Position numbers and translations under genes: made by a program
NCBI GenBank assembly: GCA_028564675.1
Contig: JAOVVO010000092.1
Location: 62,001-126,000 of the forward strand
Source of the DNA: Onchocerca lupi
Lineage: Eukaryota > Nematoda > Chromadorea > Rhabditida > Onchocercidae
Direction of reading: 5' to 3'
Length of the DNA: 64,000 nucleotides
Shown: positions 40,935 through 54,284 of the stretch, piece after piece
Layout of the letters: each line of letters begins with the position of its first letter
How positions within the stretch are numbered: position 1 is the stretch's first letter
Notes under the pieces: model-generated
What the model was told of the DNA's origin: nothing
What the model saw: the letters and a program-made list of their open reading frames with translations, nothing else
Databases searched by the model: none

Positions 40935-43900
40935 TCATTCATCACTTTCAGAAGTATCGGTAAAACTTGGTCGACGACTTTGTGATGCCGATGGTACTTT
41001 GCCAATATTATTGTCGATTATTTCATCCAGATTTGGATGCAATCTTTCTAGTGCCATCCTTCTTGCTTCTCTGTAATAACAAGAGTACCTTCTGGACTAG
41101 AAGTGCGATGTTTGATTCAAATAATCTAATTCGGGAAATTCAATTTAAACAATTAATATTTTGATCCGCTATTGATAACAATAAATGCAGTACTGAAAAG
41201 ATTTAATTTTGAGGATTGCTTCATGGTGAACTATCGAAATATTTACTATCGAGATTTTGTAGACAACTAAGTGCGAATCTTCTAAAAACATCTTTCATGT
41301 AAATTTTTAATTTTAAAGTACTTCAAAATTAAGCTATCCACAGTTGAAACAAACAAACCTGTAAAATACTCCCAAGTTTTTCCAATCTAAAAGTTGACTT
41401 AACCGTTCCGTACGATTACGCATTATGATACGTTGGCGCCGTGAAAGTCCACAAAAATCGTACAACACTTGCGCTAAATCACGTATTGAACCTTCGCAAT
41501 CTTTAAATCGACGATCTACTACGTAAATACCGTATGATGCGGCATCCGTTACGTTTTCCTTAAAGTTCTCCCGATAACAATATCCCTATGCACCACATTG
41601 ATCAATTCAAATATAAATTGAGAATAATGTTTTATCAAATAGTTTGTGTATGTTTGATTGAAATTCCAAGCATAATTTAAATTCAAAAAATTATTTCGGT
41701 CAGTTTATTTATAAAAAATAGCTATCAATTATTGAGAAAAATTAATGAATTTATAATAATGGAATCTATAATATACAAGGCAGTATCAAATTAATAAACT
41801 TGAAAACGATAAATGATATCTTGATGAAATTGACAATCAAACCTGTATGAAACAACCGAAACCGGAGAGATTCGTAGATACAGATGGTACTCCCATCACT
41901 GTGCATTCTGCCGGAGTATAGCCCCAAGGTTCATAGTAACTTGGAAAGACGCCGATATGACATCCACGAACGAATTCCTCATAATCAAGACCTATTAGCG
42001 GTGATGCTGATGACAGGAATTCTGCAAATTAATTGACGTTATATCATTATCAAGAACGATCAAAAGGAATTTAAAAATTCGAAAACAGGTTGGGTCCAAT
42101 TCGCTCCAATGCACTCGGTGTGTATTACTTTCCATAATTCGTTTTCATAAGTAAGGATGGGAATGAAAATTATTTCTTACCCGGGTGGTAAATAACTTTA
42201 ACTCGATCACTAGGATTGTTGATAAGTTGTGTTCGCCGGAGAGCACCGAGTACGTGGTCGGATGGATCCAACATATTATGTGTACAGACCGGCGGCAGTT
42301 CACGTTTCGCCGTTGCCATAATACACCGTTTTAACTGGAAATTTCATATTAATCAATGATTTCTTCCCTTCAATAGTACTGAAAGGCCTTTTTGCGGAAA
42401 AAAACCCAATCGCTTCGCCGTAACATGAATCTCCGTCGTACAAGCGGTCAACGAGAAACGAGACATGTCTTTTTTGCAAAAATATTGTTGCTTGTTTAGT
42501 TGTAGAGCGACCGATGCGATGCGACAATTCAAACTATCAAAATTATATGATAGTCGAATCATTTCCCGGCTTAATAGATCAAAAATTAAGCTTGATGTTT
42601 AACCTTGACAATTTAAGTAGCTATGCTCAAAAGTTACGTAAAGCATCAGTACATGGGAAAGCAATTAACCAGACAACTGAAAAAGTAATGTTCCTAACAG
42701 GAATCAATTCATTTTCAAACTTATGTGCTACAAGAAACTGTTCATGATTTCTCATCGCATCATTTTAGTTCGAAAGATAATTAATTATTAATTATAAATC
42801 AATCTTATCACAATAAAAACTAGAAATGTGCAAATCAAATCGAAAACTGTTAACATAAAGGATTAATGAAAAACTGAGGAAGAAACACTAGAATAAGGAG
42901 ATATATTTCGTTCTCGCACTTTTATTCATCATTCAAAAGGTAAATATAAATGATATTATGAACTGATAAATACCCTTTTATATGTGAATTAAAATGGCCA
43001 CACATTCTGACCTGAATCCGTTCGGCAGGTAATAATAATTCATCCTTATTTAAAATATGTCCTTTAAGGCATGATTCAAACAATCTCACAGCAATGCTTT
43101 CTTTGATTTTATCAATCGACTCCCGTAATTGTTTCGTTACTGCTTGTCCTTTCAATGATTCAACATTGAACGAATTTGCCGCAGCTAAATGGATATCTGA
43201 TATGATTAAGCAGAGAGTGGAACTGATAAGATGTGAACACAGCAATAAATTTGATTTGAATAAGAATTAAATATTGTAATTTACAAAATGATCTTCGGAA
43301 TTGAATATCATCTGTTCCTCAAAGTGCTGACGTTACAGTAAGACATAGATATTTCAGGTCTCTCTTGCTCTACTCAAGTTGACTTCACTAGGATCATCTG
43401 ATTTTGCCAATAAAAATCATATTTTTCCCATTAGACGATATGCAGCGTCTATCTGATAATCAACTCTGATATGCTACCATCATTACTGCTAAAAGTTTGC
43501 CTTTTTGAGGTCGTCTAATGTCTTATGGTCTCACAATAATGGACAAAATTCAAAGAAGTTTATGTAGAAGCTAAATGAAATACTGACCAGGATAAATGAT
43601 AAAAGCCACCACAGTAACATCCCGATAACGTGGATCGACGGTTGTCTTCAGGTAATGATTTAACCTGGCCAAGGATTCAATGAATATATCGCCACCTTTA
43701 TTAATAAATTCATAACGCCCTGCAGTAAACATGTACAATGTTTTGTCCAAATCGAAATCATAATGGCCATGGAAATGTCCTCGGATGAAATTGTTGATTT
43801 TTTCTTTCGCTATGGCATGCAAATTCTGCAATATACCTCTTGATTTCTTGCTTTGTTTACCTCATTGTGCTATCTATCATTGTTCTGCTCATATAATACC

Positions 43901-46900
43901 GATTTGAACAAAGAGTTCAGTTAGAATAACTGGCCTATGACAGCAAATGCTGAATGTCATCAAATCATTAAAACAGGCAAGAAACAAAGATCACAAGAAA
44001 TCAAAAAGCACAAATTAAAGGTTATTTGATGTGATTGACTTGACTTTTTTCAAGCAATGTTTGGAATAGGCCTAAAATTAAGCAGTTCTTTTGAATCTCA
44101 ATCAGGCGAGAGTATTTCTGGAACATTTATCAGAATCAGATCGAGCAGCCTTAGTTCAACGGCGATACAACAGTTCGAGCACAGTATAGAAAGAAGTAAT
44201 TGAGGAAGAAATATTTACATATACTATTTGTGACCTCTCTCATGCATACTTTGTCCTTTTCAAACTATCCACACGAACACTACCAAGTGATTTTCATTTT
44301 CGATTCAAAGTTTTTGGAAATAAATGCAAGATTATAACCTGTTTTGCTTCCATTTTAATTGATTCCTATATTTTTCTTTTCCTTTTTTTCCAGAACGTCA
44401 AACTAATTTGAGTTCATGTTGAAAAGAATTTTGAATTCAAAAGTTATGGAAATCAATCTGACTTCGATTGTTCATGATGTGACATTCCGTTAAATAATTT
44501 AAAAAATTTCTGGCGAAAGAAAGGAAGACGAATTCTTCATGTCCTTTGAATATGATTTTATTTAAAGAGAGCAGCATCTCTTTTAGGGCCAAATTATAAA
44601 AACAGTCTGGAAAGAGTGGCATATAACTTGAAGAAATACTTCATGTTATCAATATTTGCTTTCAATATTTCTGATGAAGAATAATCTTTCCTCTGGTGTT
44701 GTAACATCGAGGCCTTAATCATAGAATCTAAACAAAACATACCTTTCCGATTTTTTTATTTTTTTTGTTGTATTAAAAAAAGGTCATATAAATATAAAAA
44801 GTAAAGGAGAAAAGTTATTTACTGAATAACCTGAAATTCATGCAAGGCGGCAAATTTGATAACATTTAAACCGTTTGGTGTCAAAATATCCGGTTTTTGA
44901 TGAATTAAATGTTCCGCTTCAACACCCGTTATTTCACTGACAGTAGTAAAAACATGTGCCATATGACATGCTGCTCGTTCCATGCAGTACTGATGATAAA
45001 TCTAGAAATTTTAAATAGTGAAAATATTCATTCTTCTTACTATTTTTGGAATTTCTGCAAAGGAAATGAAAACATCAAAAAAAATTGTGGAATTTTTTTC
45101 TTTTGTCTCTCAAATTATCAAATAAAAAAAACATGATAATTTGAAAAAAAAATTCCTACAATTTTTCACGAGAAATACTCAAACACTGTAATTCATGAAA
45201 TTTCTATTCCTGTAATGAATTAATTTTTGAAACATATTTGTCATGAAAAGCAGCGATTTTATTTCAGGGCATAATTAATCAGAAAAGTAAACTGGACTGA
45301 CAATGTGTTGAATGTTTGCATTAGTATTTAACCAGTAATTGTCAATAAAATAGTAACTTAAACTAAATGAGCTTGTATGGAGTTTTGCAAACATGGCTTT
45401 TCAAAACCAAAATGAATCAATAAAGTTGATGTCAGCTATGTGGAATGATATCAAATTTATCAGCAATATATGATCATCTAAAGATCACCTTCCGTTTTCC
45501 TGCTTCTTCATCCAAGTTGAATCGATCAAGATTGTTATAAAGATCACTACCACCTGCTGCTAAGTGTCGTCCCAGTAGGGTTGCATGCGTCGTATATATT
45601 AAAGCAACGTCAAGATTCCAAAGTTTTGCATTGATTAATCCAATACCTTAACGGAAATTAGTCTACGGAAGATTGCAACGATATCCGATGACATCAGAAG
45701 GGATATTCAGTACAGTATGCCTCTTGCTTATTATCCCATTTTGTGGGAGATTGGCTTCCCAAAATAAAGTTAGAAATATAAAATTGGATAGTTCTTATCG
45801 TTTTATAATTTGTAAGACAAATATTCTCAAAAAAATCCCCGGCTTTATTGAGATGTAAAAATAGAACAAAAGATACTAAATTTCTTAAGGTTTCGGAGAA
45901 ACCGAAAAACATCGTTTGTCAGATCAACTTCATCAAAATCAGGTGCCCCTTTGTGCAGGTTAATTCATGAAAAATCTGCTCTATAGATGCATTCCTAAAC
46001 CATTAAATTACTTTGATTTATTCTAATGAAAGTTTGACAAAAAAGTAATACATACTAGATTGCCATTCGTGGAAATGTGCAACGACTAAACTGTGATAAC
46101 CAGAATTTTTGTATGAATCCAAAAAATGTTTCAGGAAAATAGCAACCATGAAACCAAGAATCACTGCATCATTTGATTCGATATCCTCATGTGGTACTCC
46201 AATTTGACATCTGAAATTGCAGCTAGAAAATAAGTGATAAATAAAAAGAAAGATCTGCATCAAATCAATCAAAGAAAACGGAAAAATAAAATTATCCAAA
46301 GAAATGTCAATATGCAAGAAAAAAATTTCGATTAAATATAAGAAATTTGTGTGTGAGAAAGAATTGAAGAAAAGAGAAAAAAAGATTATTCATTTCGATG
46401 TCTTGTTGAATTTATTTCAAATTCTTTGAGCATTTGGCTTTGCAGAAAGAGAAAGAGAATCTACTGATCGAGATTCATTTCTTTGGTTAGTATACGTACG
46501 AAATTGTGCCTAAGAACATCAGTATTTTATGTACTTCTTTATCCTCTCTCTCTCTCAAAAAAAAAACTTTCAATAGGAAAAAATTTATCATTTATCAAAA
46601 TATGCAACTTTCAACAACGTTTCGTCTTCTATCTATCAATGCAGCCTAACCTTTCGAATAGTTCATGCTTCCACTCGTTCATTTTCACAGATCCAGAACC
46701 CAAATCAAACAGCACCACTTTTGGATAGCCATCAACCAGCCATCGTCCATAAAGTGTCTAAAAATTCTTTTCTGGGGTAAAATAAATTAGTCGAAAGAAA
46801 TCCATTTCCTGATTAAAAAAATCCTGATTACAGGAAATCAGGAAATATTTCCTGATTACGACACTTGTCTAAAACCGTACCTGAAGAATATCACATTGTT

Positions 46901-48430
46901 TACCTTGAAACCATCTTCCTTCATTTTGTGAATAGCTGTTGCAATGTGGCGACTTTCAGGTGCAATTTGTTCAACTTCTAATTGCCATTTTCCTTCACGT
47001 AATGGGCCTAACATGCAGTACTGATCACCGTACTCTTCCGTACTTATCGCTGCTTTGCTGCGTAATACCGTATAAATGCCACCAACCTGAAATACACCAA
47101 TGATTCAGGATAATGAGATAAATTTTTTGAAAACACTCATCTGAAGCTTGAATTAGATCGAAGATTATGGTTTAGTGGGCAAGTAAATCTAGATCTTCTT
47201 TCAAAATTTCGCAAATTATTTAAAAATGGGAAAATTTTTAGTTAAGAGTGGGATTTTAGAGATAATCTGGAGAACGTGAAGAAGCATTCTTAAATGAAAG
47301 TTAACGCTTTTCAATAGTTGCGCATTAATGCAAATCAATGCGATCTCAATATTAATTGCATTTTCTTTCTTTTTTTTGCAAGCAGTTGTGGGAAAAAAAT
47401 GATTTGTTAATTCACTATTCTAATTTTTATTAAAAATGATCAAACTAGAAGAATTCGCTGATTTGTTAGTAATTTATTACTCACAAATTCCGTTCACTTA
47501 TCAGTATAACTTTTTTTCCATCCGAAAAATCACACCAGTATCGGTTGCAATCATGTTGATAGTTTTGAACTGATAACTTAATCAGTGAGTGCATATCATT
47601 CCCAAACTACTATCAACAATCTTTTCTTTTGGCAATCTATTCCAGTTATGAAGCCTATGGTAACATGCAAAACTCCGAGATGATGCATCCTACTGAAAAC
47701 TTCGACAGCTCAGAAGTTCTGGAATTATTCGGCTGTGAAATGGGTTTGATTGCTAGCGCTCCTTACTTTGCCTCTTCACTCTGCAGTTTTAGTATAACTT
47801 TTGTTTGTGGATCTTTAATCTGTTTTAAAAATGGCCACTTTCCATCTTTATTTCTCAGTATGATATCTTATGAATTCAAAAATATGATGGGCCTCAATTT
47901 AGTGGAACCAAGAATTTAATTTAATTTAACCAAGAGTTTTTTAATTTCTTAGTTTTTAATTTACTCCGGCAATTTTTATCAATCTTCAATTCTTCTCATT
48001 CGAATAGCAATCAACAAAAAATTATAATTGAATTCGCGCTATCCTTAATCACTGATTCTTGATCTTCTCATAAAGAATAAAAGATTCATACGCATGAGAA
48101 AATTCATTGCCAAAGTTTTATTGCTTAACTTCTAACGTTTTTTTAAATTTAAAATTGTAATTGAATTAAAAATTTCAGTTAGGAATGAAGTTAATAGCGA
48201 AAAGTGATTTTTATCTGAGAAGCCTAAGCAGATCTATCGGAGTTGATTTGCAAATTCCATACCTTATTGGCAACTTCCCAGGAACATTCGAAAACACTAC
48301 GTCCTTCACGTCGTGCAGTTTGACCTGCATCCATGCGGATCAATTTCGATTGATCTAAGTTCATCCCAGCCAATGTCATCTCAATTTTCGATCTTGACAA
48401 CGACCGCAGCATATGTCCTCGTTCAGTCAT
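40935..48430 (-). CDS. gsy-1: Glycogen [starch] synthase (GT3 family), complete
   Basis: Cytosolic enzyme that adds glucose from UDP-glucose to glycogen in alpha-1,4 linkage. Exons in transcript order: 48263-48430, 46904-47086, 46651-46757, 46056-46210, 45489-45646, 44831-45001, 43588-43825, 43012-43184, 42181-42334, 41843-42021, 41359-41558, 40935-41070. They give 673 residues with all phases consistent; human GYS1 is 737. Visible marks: EVANKVGGIYTVL at the N-terminal domain, VVAHFHEW, YTTHATLLGRHLAAGG, ERAACHMAHVFTTVSEIT, TPNGLNV, AGRYEFINKGGD, and the catalytic E-x7-E in YYEPWGYTPAE (Glu533, Glu541). The Arg-rich glucose-6-phosphate switch is intact (SRRQRIIMRNRTERL, about 601-615). The C-terminus is short and ends RRPSFTDTSESDE, with a likely protein kinase A-type site at Ser664; the N-terminus has RSLSRS where the mammalian sites 2/2a lie. 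The ATG at 48428-48430 is the first after a splice-leader-like acceptor. Confidence 0.97.
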
Positions 48431-48444
48431 CTTTACGACAAAAC

Positions 48445-48451
48445 CTAAAAG
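48445..48451 (-). other. Probable trans-splice acceptor of gsy-1
   Basis: On the minus strand CTTTTAG lies 14 nt before the chosen ATG. This is the usual form and spacing of a nematode splice-leader acceptor. It could also be a normal acceptor after a distant noncoding exon. Confidence 0.45.
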
Positions 48452-51400
48452 CATTAAATTCGAACAATATGATGTATACTTCTTATTGTCACAACAAACA
48501 CAGGCAGGTCAAGCAAAATTTTCGGTCAAATTCAAATCATTCATTTTTAGAAATTCGAAAAAAGAAAATATTGTGAAGCTGCCGTATTGGTCACTTTGAA
48601 ACTCCGATCGAGCAGGTAATTTCTGAAATTTATATTAATCACTTGAAATGACATCTTTTAGTCAATGTCATCTCAAGTGATCATCACAAGCATTGGGCCA
48701 TCAGACCTTTTGCATTGACTGAAAAATTGTCATTTTGAATGATTAATATTTTTAGCTCATTCGTGCTCTTTTCTTCTTGACAAAACGAAGGTCAGAAATC
48801 CAAAATCTACTTTCATTTGATTTCAATAATAAATCGCCAATCGTAAAACGAAATTAAAGATGAATTTTTGCGAGAATTCATAGGACATTTGTTGTTGCTA
48901 TTATTCGTTTGAACGGAAATTAAGAAGAGAACAGAACTTATTTGTTCTAAAGAGCATTCTCTCTAAAATAATCAAAACTTGCTCAAAATTGTGATTTCAA
49001 TCCAATTGAACTTGGAATTATGAAATGCAAGATGGCAAATAATTGCAATCGTTTAAGGTGAAACACAAACATACACATAAAAAACACTCGCGGGGTGCGT
49101 TCTTTTTTTAATTTTTTTTTTTTTGTTTCGTCTTAAACAAATAAAAAATATTTTTGCAAAATAACAAAATGATTATAGACTGATTATAGCCATTCAATCT
49201 CTTTAACATGTTTCAGTAACAAGCAAAAGTGTCATTTTGCGTCATTTTGCGAAAGCGCTTTTTGTTATTTCGTAAGAATTATTCGCTCTTTCAACTTCTA
49301 CATTATGCTTTGAAGATAGAAATTGTTGCAAATTAAACAAACGTTCACAAAATAATTCACTTCTTTTAAATGAAAATTTTTTTTTATTAATTTTAAATTT
49401 CCCAAGTTTTAATGAGAGCAAGTTACTTAAAAATAAATTATTTTTCTCTCGTCCAAACTGTGTTCTGCTTGTTTTTCTTGAAGGCTCGATTCTTGACATT
49501 TTTCTCAAACAAAATTTGAAACTTTGAGCGTTTAGAAGTTTTCGAAAACTATGTTTTTAAATTTGCTTTTCCGTTTTATTTCTTAAAGAAATACTCTATA
49601 TTTAATTGCTACATATTGTTCTGACAACTTAAGTTTTTGAAGTTCTGTTGCGTTTGAAATTCTTTTATGCTTCTTTTATCATTTGAAATGAGTTCAACAT
49701 TTTTAAACCGTAAAATGTTGCTAAAATATGGAATATTAGCAGTCAAACCAAAAAATGTTTGTAATTACTGAAATTAAAATGATAATGAGCAAAGTTTGAA
49801 AATTGAAAAATCATTCATGAATAAAAAAATTATTTTGATTTAATGACAAGGAAATGCAGTTAGTTCGTTCATATTTGGTGGCAATTTTGGAAGAGAAAAG
49901 TGAATTAAGGAAAAAAATTTCTAATTTGGGATATGCTAATAATTTGTAGTTATTTAATTAAACTGAAATTAAATAAATGACCATAAATTATTAAGTCAAG
50001 AGAAGTCAGTTATAAGTGCAGCACAAAGTTGCTTTATTCTGCGCAAAGTTTGTTAAGCTGTTTCATAGATAAAATGTTTTGTAATCAGAACTATTGATAA
50101 AAACTGCACATTTCGACGTAATAGATATATCTCTAAATGCCCAGTTTATCCATAATATCAACATAAGCTAAGATTTATTATACATAATCTTATGATGCCT
50201 TTGCTTTGCCTTTCAGTTTTTTAAAATTCAGATTAGATCAGAATTGCTTAATTGAAAGTCTAAAAATCATTTTCTTATTCAAATTTAATTGCTAAACTTA
50301 AATCTATCGATTGAATCCACTAAAAAAATTTACAAATATAAGGAGGAAAATATTTCGTATACAATAATGTTTTATGGAATATCTGAAATTCTTGAGTGGT
50401 CAATAAATTGTTGTTATGATTTTAATAAGTGACAAAGTAAATCGTTATTTTTCGGTTTTTTTTTTTTCTATTATAAAAAAATTCGTTAATTACGAAATGA
50501 CTGAAAAAATTTTTAAAAGAAACCAGAAATTAAAGTTATTAATCTTGAGATAAAATTATCACTTATATTGAAAATCAAAACTTTTTTTTAGCATAAAAAG
50601 AGAAGTATTATTGGATAAAAAGAAATTGGGATGAATTGAACGGAATGCTTATGGAAATTTTTTCAATTTTTTAAATTAATTAAGAAATAATTTGCTTCTG
50701 GTAAGAAGCAACAAAAAAGAAATTATTGTTTATGGATCTTCTTGGCCAGCATTAAGAAGAATTATACGATACATTTACGATTTCCGTCAAGAAACGAACA
50801 TCATATAGAACAGATTTCAGTACTGATCTCGAAAATAGCTTCTCTTTTCTTTCTTAGAGCATCCGAAAAAAATGAAATCATTCAACCTGAGAATGATAAT
50901 ATGATGCCTTGGGCAAGTAGTGAAGTCGAAAAGTCTGGAATAGATTAATCTAAATGACCAAAGTCCGGAAAAAATATTTTCTCAATCCGGTAGTATTTTG
51001 ATGACACTGACAGCAATATAATGAAAATTACTGAATATTTGACAGCGAGTTATGAAAAATGCTAATGTCTTCAATGATTAATTAAAATAGTTTTTAGCAA
51101 TCCATTTTAGACAATCTTTCAATTGTAATATTTTTAGCAAGAAGAGTATTTGATGAATATGTTATTAAGTCAAGAACTCTCATCTTTTCGCGTTTGCATG
51201 AATGAAACAGTTCATATTTCTTTCCGTCAGCGATTACTGCGACTATTTCTCCGAACGTTTTTACGGCTCGTTCCTAAACTTCTCTCATTATCATCACAAA
51301 ATTCAAAAAAGAACAGCTAAAATTGAAAGTCACATTGGAAATGAAGTAAAGAAGCGACTATCTGCGAATCTTTTGACACTTGTGAGGTTAATGATTATTC

Positions 51401-51590
51401 CGCTTATTAATTTGAACGACTCTTAAGGCGATGAATAGAGAAAGAAGAGAAATGATAAAAGCATGATTAGTATGATAATGAAGTTTTAAAAAGGGAAGGA
51501 ACAGAAACGAATGGAAGTGATGGCAGTGATAGAAAACACCGCCATCATTACAATTCTTCCTCCTCCTTCCATCATCGTTTATACAGACAG

Positions 51591-51622
51591 GTGTGTGTGT
51601 GTGTGTGTGTGTATGTGTGTGT
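51591..51622. repeat. (GT)n microsatellite
   Basis: About 16 GT units with one A interruption. Confidence 0.95.
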
Positions 51623-52758
51623 TCTGTGTATCCGTGGTTGTGATGAATGACAGTCTAGTTGGATTCAAAAAAGATAGCCGAGTCCATCTATCACCAACGA
51701 TCAATAAATCTAGTTTTTCCGCTTTCACTTTGGAATCGAAATTTTGAGGCTTTTTACTGATAATTGTTTCGCATCATATCAACGCTAGCTCCATCTCACA
51801 CATATATGTCTCTGCAATTCGAATCAGTTACTTTAGCATTTTGTTTTGTCAGCTGAAATCATTCTTTTGTACACTAATCAATCTGCTTTCATTCGTTTTC
51901 GCTTTTTTGTCATTAATCAATAGTCATTTCACGTGTGATATATTCATTTCTGGAAAATTATGAACAAATTGATTCCTTTTTCATCCAAATTTTTGGCATC
52001 CAAAAATAATTTCCTTCCGAAAAAATATTCTTCAGAATTTCAATCACTTTTGAGAGAAATAAAGTAGGAAAGGTTATGAATTCCTATCAACATACTACAA
52101 TTCATTCTAAAAATTCGTCAATGTTTTTCAGACAATTCATTTAAATATAAGGGATGAGCCCATCCGGCATATGATCTTTTCGAATAATACACAAATCGAC
52201 TATTCATCTTGGTCCATCCAAAGAACCATTCCTCGGAATTATGGAATATATCAGATATCAAGTGGTTTTATCTCTGCACTGCCATCATATCACAAAGTTT
52301 CTTCCACAGTCCATATCGACTTCGATTTGTGAGGAAAAATTTAGACGAAGAATGTGATAATCAGACTGTCAACAATTTGAGCTGCATGATTGCACTGATC
52401 AGTTCTGCGGGCAAAAATACACTAAAGCTTCGATCATTTTTGCTTCGTTTTTACTGATGATCTTTGATCGCTATAAAAAGTGCAAACTTTCTTGTTTTTT
52501 ACTTCATTTTGTTTTGCACACATGTGAATCTACTTGCTAAGGAACTCCACATATGTGGCACTCGTAATGCATTATGTTTTATTTCTCTTTAAAATTGAGA
52601 GATCAATTTTCGTTCCAAACATTGTCGTCACAATTGAAAAGCCAAAGTGAAAGGAACTGAAAGCACTTAAAGCGTGCTGCTCACAGCTTTATGTAAAATG
52701 CATATCACTTTTTGCTAGAAGTCTAAATATTTTGCCGTGCAGTCGGATGACGTGAATT

Positions 52759-52832
52759 AAGTGAAATGATTTGAAGACCAATTGTTGGCCTGAAAGTGCC
52801 GAAATATATTAGTTACCATTAAAACATATGGC
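52759..52832. repeat. Dispersed 74-bp repeat, copy 1
   Basis: Starts AAGTGAAATGATTTG and contains CCAATTGTTGGCCTGAAAG, then ends ACATATGGC. A second copy with the same blocks begins 322 bp downstream. The core is near-palindromic. Confidence 0.8.
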
Positions 52833-53080
52833 AATAGTGTGCAGTAAGCAAACTGGATGAATTAGTGATTTCAGAATAGAAAAGTTCAGATTAAGTATTA
52901 GATAAAGCAGGCACTGATGAATCCCAGAAGATGCAGGAGAAAGAATAAAAAATGAAAAGCAGAATTTAGAAAAGAAATGGAGGATTGTGTTTGGCTTACT
53001 GCTTCGAATTCAATAAAAGCATCAAACAAATATATGAAAGAAAAGTTATGTTTGGGTTTCCCTCTACTAGCCTTCTTTTT

Positions 53081-53154
53081 AAGTGACATGATTTGGAGGC
53101 CAATTGTTGGCCTGAAAGTGCCGAAATACATTGGGCATCATTAACACATATGGC
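53081..53154. repeat. Dispersed 74-bp repeat, copy 2
   Basis: Starts AAGTGACATGATTTG and contains GGCCAATTGTTGGCCTG, ending ACATATGGC. It differs from copy 1 at roughly a dozen positions; here the core reads GGCCAAT/TGTTGGCC, a nearly perfect inverted repeat. Confidence 0.8.
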
Positions 53155-53345
53155 TCCCAAAAATACAATATAAGAAGTCCAAAAAAATTAACTTTTTTCT
53201 TTTTTTTTAATAGAGTTTCCGAAGATCTTACATTGTTAAATAATAAAAAAAAAAAGAAAAAATACCTAAGCCTAAGCAAGCAAACACAGTCCTCCACATT
53301 TCTTTGATTGGTCAGAAGAAGAAAAATTATGAACATAAATTCAGT

Positions 53346-53568
53346 TAATTTGTGACAATTCTTCAGAGTAGGTTCTTTAGGTTTCCTTTTTCCGTAAAAG
53401 AAGATACCAGGTTGTCCATAAATTCCATTGAAATTAAGTACATCATGTAGTGCGAAAGTATGGACAATATATCCTAATTTGGTAGTCAGTGATCGATTCG
53501 ACAATCGATGAAAATCTTCTTGATCGACTATTCCATCATTAATCGAGCATTCTAGATTCAACACTCAT
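53346..53568 (-). other. Protein-like open stretch, possible exon or gene relic
   Basis: The minus-strand frame containing this piece is open for 161 codons (53079-53564). Only its first part reads as protein: CSINDGIVDQEDFHRLSNRS, then TTKLGYIVHTFALHDVLNF, then GIYGQPGIFFYGKRKPKEP. A CTAG acceptor lies at the upstream end. Past about 53346 it degrades into runs of Phe and Lys from T and A tracts. No family recognised. It could be an orphan exon, a decayed gene or a mobile-element fragment; repeats flank it on both sides. Confidence 0.25.
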
Positions 53569-53621
53569 TTTAAGTAAATAGTGGACTAGATGATATGGGT
53601 TATCATTTGAACTATTCAAAT

Positions 53622-53743
53622 AATCACCACATAATTCATTGATTAAATTCTTTTAAAAGTAAATTCCTTTTTTTTTTTCGCAATCACCACATAATTCATT
53701 GATTAAATTCTTTTAAAAGTCAATTTCCTTTTTTTTTTTTTCG
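53622..53743. repeat. 60-bp tandem duplication with T-tract
   Basis: Two nearly identical units, each AATCACCACATAATTCATTG... TTTTAAAAGT... then a T run ending TTCGC, followed by the start of a third unit (CAATCACCACACGACC). High identity suggests a recent event or ongoing slippage. Confidence 0.95.
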
Positions 53744-54273
53744 CAATCACCACACGACCTGAATTAAATCACCTTCTGCGATACGTCAGTCTCTCCTCTT
53801 CTCTCGCTTTCAGAAATGATTGGAGCCAAATCGTCTCGTCTAACTTCCATTTCGTTAAATTACATTCTATTAATTCAATTGGACACTGTGAGACAATGAT
53901 TTCCTATTTCGTTGCATACTTTTTGATAGCGATAAGTGCATTGACTTGATTTTATACTTTCTTTCACGTTAAGCAAAATTTTCACGTGTTGCTTAGCTTG
54001 AATCTATTTTTGATTGAACTTTGATGATGCAAATTTATTGCAGGACATTAATGATTATGTCGTGTCTGTGTGTGTGTTTTTTCTTTTGACATTTTGCATA
54101 GCAACTTTCTACAAATTCACTCTTTTGAATGAAATTAATCTCTTAAATTGTCTGGAAGTTTTCGAGCCAAACCATTCATCGACTTGTTCTCTTGGCATGC
54201 GCTCACTTTTCCGCAAAATTTACCTTCATTGCTGTTATTCGATCTATTCCAACTGCCTTCAGAAATTATCTCT

Positions 54274-54284
54274 GTAATTTTTAG
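54274..54284 (+). other. Probable trans-splice acceptor of the aminoacylase gene
   Basis: GTAATTTTTAG ends one base before the ATG at 54286. The very short leader and T-rich acceptor fit nematode splice-leader addition. Confidence 0.5.

Noticed and set aside
42300..42562. Two minus-strand ORFs, one ending FPVKTVYYGNGET
   Set aside because: They overlap glycogen synthase exon 9 in the wrong frame; the real frame is LKRCIMATAKRELPPVCTHNM.
47629..47919. 96-codon plus-strand ORF inside the first intron of gsy-1
   Set aside because: Antisense to an intron, no recognisable domain, and a TTG-type beginning; probably chance.
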